A stretch of 64,000 nt of DNA from Oscillospiraceae bacterium (GTDB taxonomy: Bacteria > Bacillota > Clostridia > Oscillospirales > Ruminococcaceae): the NCBI GenBank assembly GCA_017521325.1, contig JAFXCV010000036.1, positions 41,118 to 105,117 of the forward strand. Reading direction: 5' to 3'. Positions within the stretch are counted from its first letter, which is position 1; the number at the start of each line of letters is the position of its first letter. The notes under the pieces are model-generated. The model saw only the letters and a program-made list of their open reading frames with translations. It searched no databases and was not told where the DNA came from. Made by a program: the position numbers and the translations under genes. Below are positions 30,415-40,924 of this stretch, one piece after another.

Positions 30415-31125
30415 TTAGTCCTCGTAAATCACTGTGCCGACCTGCTTACCAAGAACAGCATCCAGAATATTATCCGGTCTGCTCAGATCAAACACGAGCA
30501 TTTTCAGCTTATTGTCACGGCACATGGTAGCAGCTGTGCTGTCCATAACCGCAAGCTCCTTTGCCAGCACTTCGCTGAAGGTCAATGTATCGTATCTCAC
30601 AGCATCCTCATACTTATGGGGATCCTTATCATAAACACCGTCAACAAGCGTTGCCTTCATGAAGATTTCTGCCTCAATCTCTACGCCACGCAGCGCAGCT
30701 GCTGTATCGGTAGAGAAGAAGGGGTTGCCTGTTCCACATCCGAAAATCACAACTCTGCCCTTCTTGAAGTGGTTAATTGCCTTATTACGGATGTACGGCT
30801 CTGCGATCTGCTGCATGGTGATTGCTGTCTGTACACGAACCTCAAGACCGAGAGATTCCAAAACATCAGCAATGGCAAGTGCGTTGATTGTGGTTGCAAG
30901 CATGCCCATGTGGTCTGCACGGGTTCTGTCAAGACCGCCGCACATTCTGCCACGCAGGAAGTTACCGCCGCCGACAACGATGCCCACTTCTACGCCGATA
31001 TCTACGCACTTTTTGATGCTCTCGCAGATATTTCCGATGACTGCATAGTCAAGTCCGAATTTCTTATCGCCGGCAAGTGCTTCGCCGCTGAGCTTCAGGA
31101 GAATTCTTTTGTATTTTAATTCCAT
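30415..31125 (-). CDS. pyrH: UMP kinase
   Basis: Phosphorylates UMP to UDP; hexameric, amino-acid-kinase fold. The 236-residue protein starts [16 protein letters not shown]; the [36 protein letters not shown] and DGVYDKDP motifs are all present. ATG 31125 is chosen over GTG 31134 because GAGG sits eight bases before it. It is the promoter-proximal gene of the eight-gene operon to polC. Confidence 0.98.
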   Translation of the reverse strand: MELKYKRILLKLSGEALAGDKKFGLDYAVIGNICESIKKCVDIGVEVGIVVGGGNFLRGRMCGGLDRTRADHMGMLATTINALAIADVLESLGLEVRVQTAITMQQIAEPYIRNKAINHFKKGRVVIFGCGTGNPFFSTDTAAALRGVEIEAEIFMKATLVDGVYDKDPHKYEDAVRYDTLTFSEVLAKELAVMDSTAATMCRDNKLKMLVFDLSRPDNILDAVLGKQVGTVIYED

Positions 31126-31158
31126 GGTTGACACCTCACATTAAAATATACTACTTCT

Positions 31159-31187
31159 ATTTTACACTAAAAATTCAATTCTGTAAA
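31159..31187 (-). promoter_or_regulatory. promoter of the pyrH-polC operon
   Basis: Minus-strand TTTACA (31182-31187) and TAAAAT (31159-31164) with a 17-base spacer, 34 bases before the pyrH start. Confidence 0.7.
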
Positions 31188-31332
31188 GCCTATTTTGAAA
31201 AAAATATTATTTTTTTTGTACTTTTTCCGTAAGAATACTTTCATAATTCAGGAAACATGGAAAACTCACCGCATCTTCTCCGATTCGTCGGCATATAATC
31301 CGATACCATCCTATTATTTTCGGAGGCTTATT

Positions 31333-31926
31333 ATGCAGATCATTTATTACAGAAAGAACAATCCTACCGAACGAGAAAAGGAAATCCTTGATCGTGCCGC
31401 ACATAAAAAGCATCTTTTTAAAAAGACGATCCTCTGGGATATTCTGCTGTTTATCCTACTCGGCTTGCTCGGTCCCCTGCTTCATTATGCTGCCCCCTCA
31501 CTCGTTACGTTTCCCATTCTGAAGGGATTTTTACCAATCAATGAAAGCATCTGGGAGCATCTGAAACTCCTGTTCTATCCGGCGGCAGGTGTGGCAATTA
31601 TGCGCAGGCTTTCCCTCGGAAAACTCCAGCATGGAATTCTCACGACATTTGCAGAGGCAATTCTCATTGCAATTACAGTGATGGTATCGGGCTTTTACAC
31701 CTATTCGGGCATACTTGGCACACACCATTTTCTGATTGACATCGTACTCTTTTATCTTTGCAGTCTTATACTAACGATTTATGTCAACAAGAGAGCATCA
31801 CGGCAGAAAAAAAGCAGTCTGCCGGGGCTTCTGGTATTACTGCTCCTTACAGGCTGCTTTCTATTCTTTTCATACAATCTGCCGGATATCGGCTTATTCC
31901 ATGATCTTAGTCAACTGTCGCAATGA
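31333..31926 (+). CDS. small polytopic membrane protein, probably DUF6512 family
   Basis: A 197-residue protein with about five hydrophobic segments (near residues 28-48, 75-95, 103-125, 133-150 and 165-185) after a basic N-terminal region. The stretch [16 protein letters not shown] resembles the signature I associate with DUF6512; the function of that family is unknown. The frame is open from 31195, but ATG 31333 with CGGAGGC is the real start. A TATAAT at 31294-31299 may be its -10, without a good -35. The last 20 bases overlap the convergent ridA gene, so the two transcripts must be antisense at their ends. Confidence 0.72.
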   Translation: MQIIYYRKNNPTEREKEILDRAAHKKHLFKKTILWDILLFILLGLLGPLLHYAAPSLVTFPILKGFLPINESIWEHLKLLFYPAAGVAIMRRLSLGKLQHGILTTFAEAILIAITVMVSGFYTYSGILGTHHFLIDIVLFYLCSLILTIYVNKRASRQKKSSLPGLLVLLLLTGCFLFFSYNLPDIGLFHDLSQLSQ

Positions 31927-32284
31927 CTTCCACTTCTACAAGTGCTGCCTTGGGCAGATCCTTGACAGCCACACAGCTTCTTGCAGGCTTCTCGGTGATG
32001 TACTGACCATAAACCTCGTTGAAAGCTGCAAAATCTGCAATATCAGCAAGGAAACATGTGGTCTTTACGATCTTATCCATGGAGGTACCTGCTGCAGTCA
32101 AAACTGCCTTGAGATTCTCCATAACCTGTGTGGTCTGACCCTTGATGTCAGCTGCTTCGATATTTCCGGTTGACGGAACAATTGCGATCTGACCGGAGGA
32201 ATACACCATGCCATTTACAACAACTGCCTGGGAATACGGACCAATTGCTGCCGGTGCATTTTCTGTATAAATTCTTTCTGCCAT
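31907..32284 (-). CDS. ridA: RidA-family enamine/imine deaminase
   Basis: Hydrolyses reactive 2-aminoacrylate and 2-aminocrotonate released by PLP enzymes such as threonine dehydratase. The 125-residue protein shows the YjgF/YER057c pattern: [19 protein letters not shown] near residue 17, the arginine in [12 protein letters not shown] near residue 103, and the terminal EVEVIAT. ATG 32284 follows AAAAGGAG. It is 14 bases after ilvA, which is the enzyme that makes its substrate, a functional pairing well known from other bacteria. It is the end of the operon, with no terminator before the overlapping convergent gene. Confidence 0.95.
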   Translation of the reverse strand: MAERIYTENAPAAIGPYSQAVVVNGMVYSSGQIAIVPSTGNIEAADIKGQTTQVMENLKAVLTAAGTSMDKIVKTTCFLADIADFAAFNEVYGQYITEKPARSCVAVKDLPKAALVEVEVIATVD

Positions 32285-32298
32285 GTGAAACACTCCTT

Positions 32299-33495
32299 TT
32301 AACCTACGATTTTAAATCCCGCATCCGTCAGAGCCTTGCGGATCTGCTGGATATGCTCACGATTTCTGGTTTCCATGACAATGCGCAGCAGACAGTCGGT
32401 AATATCGCTGTCCTCGCTTGCACGTTCATGGTGGATAGAGATAACATTGCCGCCCATATCGGCAAGAATGGATGCAACGCCCTTGAGCTGACCGGGCTTG
32501 TCCTCAAGCTGAATGGTCATCGTATCGGATCTGCCGGACTTGAGCAGACCTCTCTTGATGACTCTGGAAAGAATGGTTACGTCGATATTGCCGCCGGATA
32601 CAAGACAAACAACATTCTTGCCCTCGATGGGGAGTTTATCGAACATAACAGCTGCCACAGCAACTGCACCTGCACCCTCGGCAATCAGCTTATGCTGCTC
32701 GATCAGCGCAAGAATTGCGGAGGACACCTCGTCATCTGTGACTGTTACAATCTGATCGACATACTGACGGCAATACTCGAAGGTGTTTACACCGGGTTCT
32801 TTTACCTTGATGCCGTCCGCAATGGTTCCGACTTTATCAAGACAGATGATCTCATCCTGCTCGAGCGACTGTACCATGGAAGGTGCGCCGCTTGCCTGCA
32901 CGCCATACACCTTGATATTGGGGTTGAGGTGCTTGAGCGCAAAAGCAACACCGGAAATCAGTCCGCCGCCGCCGACGGGAACAACAACTGCATCAAGATT
33001 CGGAAGCTGGTCAATGATCTCCAGACCGATGGAGCCCTGACCTGCGATGACATACTCATCGTCAAACGGATGAATCATAGTATATCCCGTCTCATCACGC
33101 AGGGAAAGTGCCTTCTGGTAGGCATCGTCATAAACACCGGGAACGAGGCAGATTTCCGCACCGTAGCTTCTGGTTGCCTCCACCTTGGAGATGGGCGCAC
33201 CGTCGGGCAGACAGATGGTAGCCTTGATGCCGTTTTTCTGTGCGGCAAGCGCAACACCCTGCGCATGGTTACCCGCAGAACACGCAACAACGCCCTTCGC
33301 CTTTTCTTCGTCACTGAGCTGGGAAATCTTATAGTACGCACCTCTGACCTTAAAGGAACCTGTAATCTGCAGATTCTCGGTTTTGAGGTAAACATTGGCA
33401 TTCGTACAGATCTTCGGTGCATGGATCATATCCGTCTGTCGGATGACATTTTTCAGCACATAGCTTGCATGGTAAATTTTATCAAGCGTCAGCAT
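32299..33495 (-). CDS. ilvA: threonine ammonia-lyase
   Basis: PLP enzyme converting threonine to 2-oxobutyrate, the entry to isoleucine. The 398-residue protein has the Schiff-base lysine K49 in [10 protein letters not shown], the PLP-phosphate loop VGGGGLISG near residue 180, and a single C-terminal ACT-like domain (about 325-398). This short form resembles clostridial IlvA/TdcB enzymes; the catabolic or biosynthetic role is decided here by the ilv-leu operon context. ATG 33495 has AAGGAGTGA and lies four bases after the DUF815 gene. Confidence 0.95.
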   Translation of the reverse strand: MLTLDKIYHASYVLKNVIRQTDMIHAPKICTNANVYLKTENLQITGSFKVRGAYYKISQLSDEEKAKGVVACSAGNHAQGVALAAQKNGIKATICLPDGAPISKVEATRSYGAEICLVPGVYDDAYQKALSLRDETGYTMIHPFDDEYVIAGQGSIGLEIIDQLPNLDAVVVPVGGGGLISGVAFALKHLNPNIKVYGVQASGAPSMVQSLEQDEIICLDKVGTIADGIKVKEPGVNTFEYCRQYVDQIVTVTDDEVSSAILALIEQHKLIAEGAGAVAVAAVMFDKLPIEGKNVVCLVSGGNIDVTILSRVIKRGLLKSGRSDTMTIQLEDKPGQLKGVASILADMGGNVISIHHERASEDSDITDCLLRIVMETRNREHIQQIRKALTDAGFKIVG

Positions 33496-33499
33496 AGTA

Positions 33500-34729
33500 T
33501 CACTCCTTATCCTCTACGGACGCACTGAGCTGTTCGATCAGCTGGCGTGCGGCTCTTGCGGATCTTCCGCTCTTGCGCAGAGCGAAGCGTTCAGCTTCCA
33601 GTGCAAGCGTTTCATGGTCCATGGACAGTCCGTACTGCTGTGCCAATCCGTATACGATTTCCAAATATAAATCTTTTTTCGGTTTTTCGAAATAAACCTT
33701 GATTCCGAATCTCTCGGAAAGAGAGATGGTTTCCTGCAGGGTATCCTGACGATGCACCTCATCCCCTTCCCTTGCAGAAAAGGTTTCACGCACAATATGG
33801 CGGCGGTTGCTGGTTGCATAGATCACCGTATTATGGGATCTTGCGGCAATGCTGCCCTCCAGCACAGCCTTGAGTGCGCTGAAATCATCGTCGTTGTCTT
33901 GGAAGGACAAATCGTCGATGAAGAGAATGAACTTCAAGGGATTTCCGCTGAGTACATCCAGGAGCTTCGGCAGCAGATGCAATTCATCCTTGCCAAGCTC
34001 GATCAGACGCAGACCATCCTCTGAGAAGGTATTGGCAATTGCCTTAACAGTTGCAGATTTTCCTGTACCTGCATCGCCGTACAAAAGCACATTGGACGCT
34101 TTCTTTCCACGAAGAAGCACCTTTGTATTTTCGATCACCTGTCCCCTCTGCAGGGAATATCCGATCAGATCATCAAGTGAAACTGCATCGGGATACTCAA
34201 CAGGTTTAAGGGAAAAGCCGTTTTCATCTTCCTCATCGGGCTGCAGTCGGAACATCCTGTAGCTTGCATAGACACCATAGCCAAAACGGTCAATCTTGTT
34301 GAGCCGTTCAAAATACAAGCTTTGCAGATTGATAGAGGACGCCTCCCACTTCGGAAGCGGAATGCAGCCTGCATAATCAGCAAAATCCTGCGGCGACATC
34401 GCCGCAATTTTTGACAGAACGGACAGCTCAAAGCGTGCCGTTTCCTGCATCAGCGCAGGAATTTCTTGTCCCTTTGCCGCAAAACGGATGCAGCAGGTTT
34501 CAAGGGAAAGAACCGCATTCGTCAGATACTGCGTCCAGTTCTGGGTATTATGATGATAGAGTGCAGAAACAAATCCTGCATAGCATCTGAGAAAATCCTC
34601 ATGATCCTGCGACTCATCATCGCAGGATTTCATGAGAGCAATAAATGCATGTACAACGGGATCCTTCTGCAGTCTGTCAAATACAGAAAACACGAGGGTT
34701 TTCTGATATAGACGTTCAAGATTATCCAT
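33500..34729 (-). CDS. DUF815-family AAA+ ATPase
   Basis: A 409-residue ATPase of unknown role. The N-terminal 200 residues are helical and weakly conserved. The AAA+ core has Walker A VLLYGDAGTGKSATVKA near residue 215, Walker B FILFIDDLSFQ near residue 265 and sensor-1 VIYATSNRRHI near residue 305; a lid-like helical region follows. No membrane segment. Its ATG shares a base with the leuB stop (TAATG), and ilvA starts four bases after its own stop, so it is firmly in the ilv-leu transcript. No known amino acid pathway needs this ATPase; it may remodel a protein complex. The family call is by pattern only. Confidence 0.85.
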   Translation of the reverse strand: MDNLERLYQKTLVFSVFDRLQKDPVVHAFIALMKSCDDESQDHEDFLRCYAGFVSALYHHNTQNWTQYLTNAVLSLETCCIRFAAKGQEIPALMQETARFELSVLSKIAAMSPQDFADYAGCIPLPKWEASSINLQSLYFERLNKIDRFGYGVYASYRMFRLQPDEEDENGFSLKPVEYPDAVSLDDLIGYSLQRGQVIENTKVLLRGKKASNVLLYGDAGTGKSATVKAIANTFSEDGLRLIELGKDELHLLPKLLDVLSGNPLKFILFIDDLSFQDNDDDFSALKAVLEGSIAARSHNTVIYATSNRRHIVRETFSAREGDEVHRQDTLQETISLSERFGIKVYFEKPKKDLYLEIVYGLAQQYGLSMDHETLALEAERFALRKSGRSARAARQLIEQLSASVEDKE

Positions 34730-35805
34730 TAAGCAATCGCCTCGATGATCTTATCTGTAATTTCTGTTGTGGACAGAGCAGTCACGCCGCTGTCGCCGAC
34801 GAGATCGGCAGTTCTGAAGCCAGCTTCAAGCACCTTATCCACAGCGTCCTCAATTGCCTGCGCTTCAGTATCCAGATCGAAGGAATAGCGAAGCATCATA
34901 GCAGCAGAGAGAATGGTTGCAATCGGGTTTGCAATGCCCTTGCCTGCGATATCCGGTGCAGAGCCGTGGATCGGCTCATACATGCCACGCTTGGTAGAAC
35001 CGAGGGATGCGGATGCGAGCATACCGATGGAACCTGTGATCTGAGATGCCTCATCAGAGAGAATATCGCCGAACATGTTGGATGTTACCACAACATCAAA
35101 CTGACGGGGGTTCTTTACGATCTGCATTGCTGCGTTGTCAACAAGCATATCGGTGCAGGTCACATCCGGATAATCCGCTGCAATGCGGTGTACGGTTTCT
35201 CTCCAGAGTCTGGAGCTTTCCAGTACATTTGCCTTGTCGATGCTGATAACATTCTTGTTGCGCTTCTGAGCGGTTTCGAAAGCAACCTTTGCGATTCTCT
35301 CGATTTCCATTACGCTGTAAGCCTCTGTGTCATACGCCTCCGGACCATACTTGCCGTCACGTCTGCCACGCTCACCGAAATAAATACCGCCTGTCAGCTC
35401 ACGAACGATCATCATGTCGAAGCCCTTTTCTACGATATCCGCACGCAGGGGGCTTGCGCCCTTGAGCGCAGGATAGAGTTTAGCGGGACGCAGATTTGTG
35501 AAAAGTTCGAGTGCTGCACGAATGCCCAGCAGTGCCTTTTCAGGGCGCTTGTCACCGGGCAGTGTATCCCACTTCGGACCGCCGACTGCACCGAGCAGAA
35601 CACTGTCGCTTGCAAGACAGCCGTCAACGGTTTCCTGCGGCAGGGGTGCGCCTGTTGCATCAATTGCTGCGCCGCCGATGAGATAGGGTTTAAAATCAAA
35701 TGTATGACCGTATTTTTCTGCAATGACATCCAGAACACGAACTGCACTGTCCACGATCTCGGGACCGATACCGTCGCCTCTGAGCAGAGCAACTGTAAAA
35801 TTCAT
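34729..35805 (-). CDS. leuB: 3-isopropylmalate dehydrogenase
   Basis: Oxidative decarboxylation step of leucine synthesis (NAD). The 358-residue protein starts [14 protein letters not shown]; the substrate-binding [13 protein letters not shown] near residue 138, the metal-binding VDNAAMQIV and [13 protein letters not shown] near residue 245, and the NAD motif [18 protein letters not shown] near 280 are present. ATG 35805 has CGGAGGAA. It directly overlaps the DUF815 start codon. Confidence 0.98.
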   Translation of the reverse strand: MNFTVALLRGDGIGPEIVDSAVRVLDVIAEKYGHTFDFKPYLIGGAAIDATGAPLPQETVDGCLASDSVLLGAVGGPKWDTLPGDKRPEKALLGIRAALELFTNLRPAKLYPALKGASPLRADIVEKGFDMMIVRELTGGIYFGERGRRDGKYGPEAYDTEAYSVMEIERIAKVAFETAQKRNKNVISIDKANVLESSRLWRETVHRIAADYPDVTCTDMLVDNAAMQIVKNPRQFDVVVTSNMFGDILSDEASQITGSIGMLASASLGSTKRGMYEPIHGSAPDIAGKGIANPIATILSAAMMLRYSFDLDTEAQAIEDAVDKVLEAGFRTADLVGDSGVTALSTTEITDKIIEAIA

Positions 35806-35822
35806 ATGTAATTCCTCCGATA

Positions 35823-36317
35823 TTACTTGATACTGCCGTTCTTAATGGATTCTACAAGACCCCCGTTTTCAATGATCGTCTGAATGAATGCCGGGAAGGG
35901 CTCTACTGCGTAATCCTCGCCTGTTGTTTCGTTGTGCAGGACACCGTTGTCGAGATCTGCAGTGATCACATTTCCCTCAGCGATGGCATCGGCAGCAGCT
36001 TCGGATTCAACGATTGCAAGGCCGATATTGATAGCATTGCGGTAGAAGATTCTTGCAAAGCTCTTTGCGATTACCAAAGAAATACCGCTTGCCTTGATGG
36101 CGATGGGGGCATGCTCACGGGAGGAACCGCAGCCGAAATTCCAACCTGCGACCATGATGTCGCCGTCCTTGACACGGGATGCGAAGGTAGTGTCCAGATC
36201 CTCCATGCAGTGGGATGCCAGCTCCTTGTGGTCACTGGTATTCAGATAACGTGCGGGGATAATTACGTCCGTATCAACATTGTCACCGTACTTGATGACT
36301 GTTCCTGTCATTTTCAT
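35823..36317 (-). CDS. leuD: 3-isopropylmalate dehydratase, small subunit
   Basis: Forms the aconitase-type swivelling domain partner of LeuC. The 164-residue protein has the [20 protein letters not shown] motif near residue 52. ATG 36317 has AAGGAGGTA; the leuC stop abuts the start with no gap. The archaeal/clostridial-type short LeuD matches the short LeuC (420 residues) here. Confidence 0.97.
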   Translation of the reverse strand: MKMTGTVIKYGDNVDTDVIIPARYLNTSDHKELASHCMEDLDTTFASRVKDGDIMVAGWNFGCGSSREHAPIAIKASGISLVIAKSFARIFYRNAINIGLAIVESEAAADAIAEGNVITADLDNGVLHNETTGEDYAVEPFPAFIQTIIENGGLVESIKNGSIK

Positions 36318-37580
36318 TTACAGTACCTCCTTCGGTGCAGCGATTTTGCCTGCAATTGCACTTGCAGCGGCAACCTCGGGGCTTGCCAGATAAATTTCGG
36401 ACTCAGTGTGACCCATTCTGCCGACAAAGTTACGGTTTGTGGTGGCAACTGCCTTTTCACCCTCAGCAAGGATACCCATATGACCGCCAAGGCACGGGCC
36501 GCAAGTAGGTGTGGAAACCACTGCGCCGGCTTCGATAAAGGTCTTGAGATAGCCCTTTTCCATTGCTTCCAGATAGATCTTCTGTGTTGCTGGAATCACG
36601 ATGCAGCGAACATTCTTTGCAACCTTCTTGCCTTCCATGATGGCTGCAGCAGCAGCCATATCTTCGAGTCTGCCGTTTGTGCAGGAGCCAATGACAACCT
36701 GATCGATCTTGATCTCATCAATCTCATCTACAGTATGGGTATTCTCCGGCAGATGCGGGAATGCAACTGTATGCTTGATTTCGGACAGGTCGATCACATA
36801 GGTCTGCTCATAAACTGCATCTTCATCCGCAGCATAGAATACAGGCTCACGGTCGGAGTGTTCCTTAACATATGCTTTAGTAATCTCGTCTACTGCAAAA
36901 ATGCCGTTCTTTGCACCGGCTTCAATTGCCATATTCGCCATGCAGAGTCTGTCCGCCATGGAAAGGCTTGCAAGTCCTTCACCCATGAATTCCATGGACT
37001 TGTAGAGTGCGCCGTCCACACCGATCATGCCGATGATGTGGAGGATGACATCCTTTCCGGAAACATAGGGCTGAAGCTTGCCTTTCAGTTCAAATTTGAT
37101 TGCGGAAGGCACCTTGAACCATGCCTTGCCGATTGCCATACCGCAAGCCATGTCTGTGGAGCCGACACCTGTGGAAAATGCACCGAGTGCGCCGTATGTA
37201 CAGGTATGGGAGTCTGCACCGATGACAGCGTCACCGGAAACTACCAGTCCTTTTTCGGGCAGGAGGGCATGCTCAATACCCATCTGTCCAACGTCATAGA
37301 AGTTGGTGATTTCCTGCGCACCGCAGAAATTACGGCACATCATGCACTGCTGTGCAGCCTTGATGTCCTTATTCGGGGCAAAATGGTCCATTACCATTGT
37401 TACCTTTTCTTTATCAAAAACACTCTCCTTGCCCATCTGATTGAATGCCTTGATGGCTACGGGAGAAGTAATATCATTGCCAAGCACAAGGTCGAGATTT
37501 ACAAGAATCAGCTGTCCTGCTTCTACGCTGTCAAGACCTGCATGTGCTGCAAGGATCTTCTGTGTCATGGTCATTGCCAT
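36318..37580 (-). CDS. leuC: 3-isopropylmalate dehydratase, large subunit
   Basis: Iron-sulfur hydro-lyase that isomerises 2- to 3-isopropylmalate with LeuD. The 420-residue short form carries the 4Fe-4S cysteines in [12 protein letters not shown] near residue 295 and [10 protein letters not shown] near residue 353; the N-terminal [13 protein letters not shown] is typical. ATG 37580 has GAAAGGAAG. It follows ilvD by 18 bases. Confidence 0.98.
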   Translation of the reverse strand: MAMTMTQKILAAHAGLDSVEAGQLILVNLDLVLGNDITSPVAIKAFNQMGKESVFDKEKVTMVMDHFAPNKDIKAAQQCMMCRNFCGAQEITNFYDVGQMGIEHALLPEKGLVVSGDAVIGADSHTCTYGALGAFSTGVGSTDMACGMAIGKAWFKVPSAIKFELKGKLQPYVSGKDVILHIIGMIGVDGALYKSMEFMGEGLASLSMADRLCMANMAIEAGAKNGIFAVDEITKAYVKEHSDREPVFYAADEDAVYEQTYVIDLSEIKHTVAFPHLPENTHTVDEIDEIKIDQVVIGSCTNGRLEDMAAAAAIMEGKKVAKNVRCIVIPATQKIYLEAMEKGYLKTFIEAGAVVSTPTCGPCLGGHMGILAEGEKAVATTNRNFVGRMGHTESEIYLASPEVAAASAIAGKIAAPKEVL

Positions 37581-37598
37581 GGAACATCTTCCTTTCTG

Positions 37599-39257
37599 TT
37601 ATTCAATAATTGCGCCCTTATCGGCAGAGGAAACCATCTTAGCGTAGCGCTTGAGATAGCCTGTTACATCGGTTTTGATCTTCAATGTGGTTTCTGCCTT
37701 ACGTTTTTCAATTTCCTCATCGGAAACCAGAAGCTGAATGCTGTAATTCGGGATATCAATGGCAATTCTGTCACCGTCACGAACATAGGCAATCATGCCG
37801 CCACGAACTGCTTCCGGGGAAACATGACCGATGGAGGCGCCTCTTGTTGCGCCGGAGAATCTTCCATCTGTAATGAGCGCAACCTCCTTATCCAGACCCA
37901 TGCCAGCAATTGCGGATGTCGGAGAGAGCATTTCTCTCATGCCGGGACCGCCTGCAGGACCTTCATAACGGATGACAACCACATCGCCTGCCTGAATTTT
38001 GCCTGCATAAATCGCAGCAATGGTTTCTTCCTCACTGTCAAATACCTTTGCAGGACCTTCATGCTTGAGCATTTCAGGAGCAACGGCGCTTCTCTTGACA
38101 ACACAGCCGTCGGGTGCAAGATTACCACGCAGCACGGCAATTCCGCCTGTTTCGCTGTAGGGATTCTCAACAGGACGAATTACTTCGGGATCACGGTTTA
38201 CGCAGCCATCCAGATTCTCACCCAGTGTCTTGCCGGTAACGGTCATTACATCGGTGTGAATCAGATTCTTCTTGCGAAGCTCATTAAGTACTGCATACAC
38301 ACCGCCTGCAGCATCAAGCTGTTCCATGTAAGTATGACCTGCAGGTGCAAGGTGGCAGAGGTTCGGGGTCTTTGCACTGATTTCATTTGCAATGTCAAGA
38401 TTCAGCTTAACACCGCATTCATGTGCAATTGCCGGCAGGTGGAGCATGCTGTTTGTGGAGCATCCAAGTGCCATGTCAGCAGTCAGTGCATTCTGGAATG
38501 CCTTTTCCGTCATAATATCCAGAGGACGGATATTCTTGCGGTAGAGTTCCATAACCTGCATACCTGCGTGCTTTGCAAGCTCAATTCTCTTACTGTAGAC
38601 AGCCGGAATCGTACCATTTCCACGCAGACCCATACCCAGTACCTCAGTCAGGCAGTTATGGGAATTTGCAGTATACATACCCGAGCAGCTGCCGCAGGTA
38701 GGACATGCATTCAGCTCGTAATCCATGAGCTTTTCTTCATCCATCTTGCCTGCCTTATAGGAACCGACAGCCTCAAACATACTCGAAAGGCTGGTCTTCT
38801 TTCCATCCACGCAGCCAGCAAGCATCGGGCCGCCGCTGACGAAAATTGTGGGAACGTTAACACGAGCTGCAGCCATGAGCAAACCGGGAACGTTCTTGTC
38901 ACAGTTGGGAACCATAACGAGTGCATCAAATGCATGCGCCAGAGCCATTGCCTCAGTGGAATCTGCGATCAGATCACGGGTAACGAGGGAGTACTTCATT
39001 CCCTTGTGTCCCATTGCGATACCATCGCAAACTGCAATTGCCGGGAACACGATCGGTGTACCGCCTGCCATTGCAACACCCGTTTTTACTGCATCAACGA
39101 TCTTATCAAGATTCATATGACCCGGTACGATCTCATTATAAGAGCTTACAATACCAACCAGCGGACGCTGCATTTCTTCCTCAGTCAGACCGAGCGCATG
39201 GAGCAGTGAACGCTGCGGAGCGCAGTGGAAACCCTTGGTAATTGCTTCACTTGCCAT
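37599..39257 (-). CDS. ilvD: dihydroxy-acid dehydratase
   Basis: Iron-sulfur dehydratase common to valine, isoleucine and leucine routes. The 552-residue protein has the cluster cysteines in PNCDKNVPG near residue 118 and [19 protein letters not shown] near residue 190, plus the C-terminal [19 protein letters not shown]. The frame is open upstream, but ATG 39257 (MASEAITKG) with AGAGGTAAA is chosen. A strong hairpin lies between it and ilvC. Confidence 0.98.
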   Translation of the reverse strand: MASEAITKGFHCAPQRSLLHALGLTEEEMQRPLVGIVSSYNEIVPGHMNLDKIVDAVKTGVAMAGGTPIVFPAIAVCDGIAMGHKGMKYSLVTRDLIADSTEAMALAHAFDALVMVPNCDKNVPGLLMAAARVNVPTIFVSGGPMLAGCVDGKKTSLSSMFEAVGSYKAGKMDEEKLMDYELNACPTCGSCSGMYTANSHNCLTEVLGMGLRGNGTIPAVYSKRIELAKHAGMQVMELYRKNIRPLDIMTEKAFQNALTADMALGCSTNSMLHLPAIAHECGVKLNLDIANEISAKTPNLCHLAPAGHTYMEQLDAAGGVYAVLNELRKKNLIHTDVMTVTGKTLGENLDGCVNRDPEVIRPVENPYSETGGIAVLRGNLAPDGCVVKRSAVAPEMLKHEGPAKVFDSEEETIAAIYAGKIQAGDVVVIRYEGPAGGPGMREMLSPTSAIAGMGLDKEVALITDGRFSGATRGASIGHVSPEAVRGGMIAYVRDGDRIAIDIPNYSIQLLVSDEEIEKRKAETTLKIKTDVTGYLKRYAKMVSSADKGAIIE

Positions 39258-39314
39258 AAAATTTACCTCTTTTCCAATTCGGAATCTATTAATTTTCAGT
39301 ATCTCCATATACAA

Positions 39315-39341
39315 CGATAATCCCGCATTGCGGGATTATCG
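39315..39341. repeat. perfect hairpin between ilvC and ilvD
   Basis: A 12-base perfect inverted repeat, CGATAATCCCGC (39315-39326) with GCGGGATTATCG (39330-39341), leaves a three-base loop. On the minus (coding) strand no T run follows, so it is probably a processing or stabilising hairpin separating ilvBNC from ilvD-leuCDB. On the plus strand TTTTT appears seven bases later. Confidence 0.65.
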
Positions 39342-39359
39342 GATATGTTTTTCACAGAA

Positions 39360-40391
<1,032 letters not shown>

Positions 40392-40411
40392 TTATGATAA
40401 TTTTGGTTTGC

Positions 40412-40924
40412 TTATTTATCACATGAATCGCTGTTGAGATAGTTGCAGCCTCTTTCGAGTGCCACAACACCAGTACGGCACATTTCAAGAATACCAACAT
40501 GCTTGACAAGAGCGATAAATGCCTCAATTTTGGAAGTCTCGCCGGTAATTTCTACACAGAGCGTATTGGGAGAAAAATCGACGATCTTGGAACGGAAGAT
40601 GTCACACGCAGACAAAACTTCCTGTCTTGTCTGGGGATCGTTCTTCAGCTTGATCAGGGCAAGCTCACGGTAAACGGACTTGTCACGCTCCATGACCTTG
40701 ACTTCCTTTACATTGTACAGCTTCTTGAGCTGCTTCATCACCTGCTTGCGGGTGGAATCATCACCGCTTGCAAAAATTGTGATTCTGGAATATCTCGGAT
40801 CCTCTGTTTCTCCTACCGTGAGAGTATCAATGTTGAAGGCTCTGCGTGTAAACATGCCGGATACACGTGTCAGTACGCTGGGCTGGTTTTCAACCAGAAT
40901 GGCGATTACAAATTTCTTTTCCAT
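40412..40924 (-). CDS. ilvN: acetolactate synthase, small (regulatory) subunit
   Basis: ACT-domain subunit that activates IlvB and gives valine feedback. The 170-residue protein has an N-terminal ACT domain (FVIAILVENQPSVLTRVSGMF) and a C-terminal dimer domain ending with the EVCRTGVVALERG-like MCRTGVVALERG. ATG 40924 shares one base with the ilvB stop (TAATG), so the subunits are translationally coupled. Confidence 0.97.
   Translation of the reverse strand: MEKKFVIAILVENQPSVLTRVSGMFTRRAFNIDTLTVGETEDPRYSRITIFASGDDSTRKQVMKQLKKLYNVKEVKVMERDKSVYRELALIKLKNDPQTRQEVLSACDIFRSKIVDFSPNTLCVEITGETSKIEAFIALVKHVGILEMCRTGVVALERGCNYLNSDSCDK

Noticed and set aside
31195..31332. N-terminal extension of the membrane protein gene at 31333
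   Set aside because: The extension lacks a ribosome site and would lie on the promoter region of pyrH; ATG 31333 has CGGAGGC at good spacing.
35934..39209. A 1091-codon open frame on the plus strand opposite leuD, leuC and ilvD
   Set aside because: It spans three clear genes on the other strand and its translation is rich in Cys and His with no domain. Similar long antisense frames lie opposite polC, ilvB, ilvA, leuB and ilvC. They follow from the codon choice of the real genes, which avoids codons that read as stops on the other strand.
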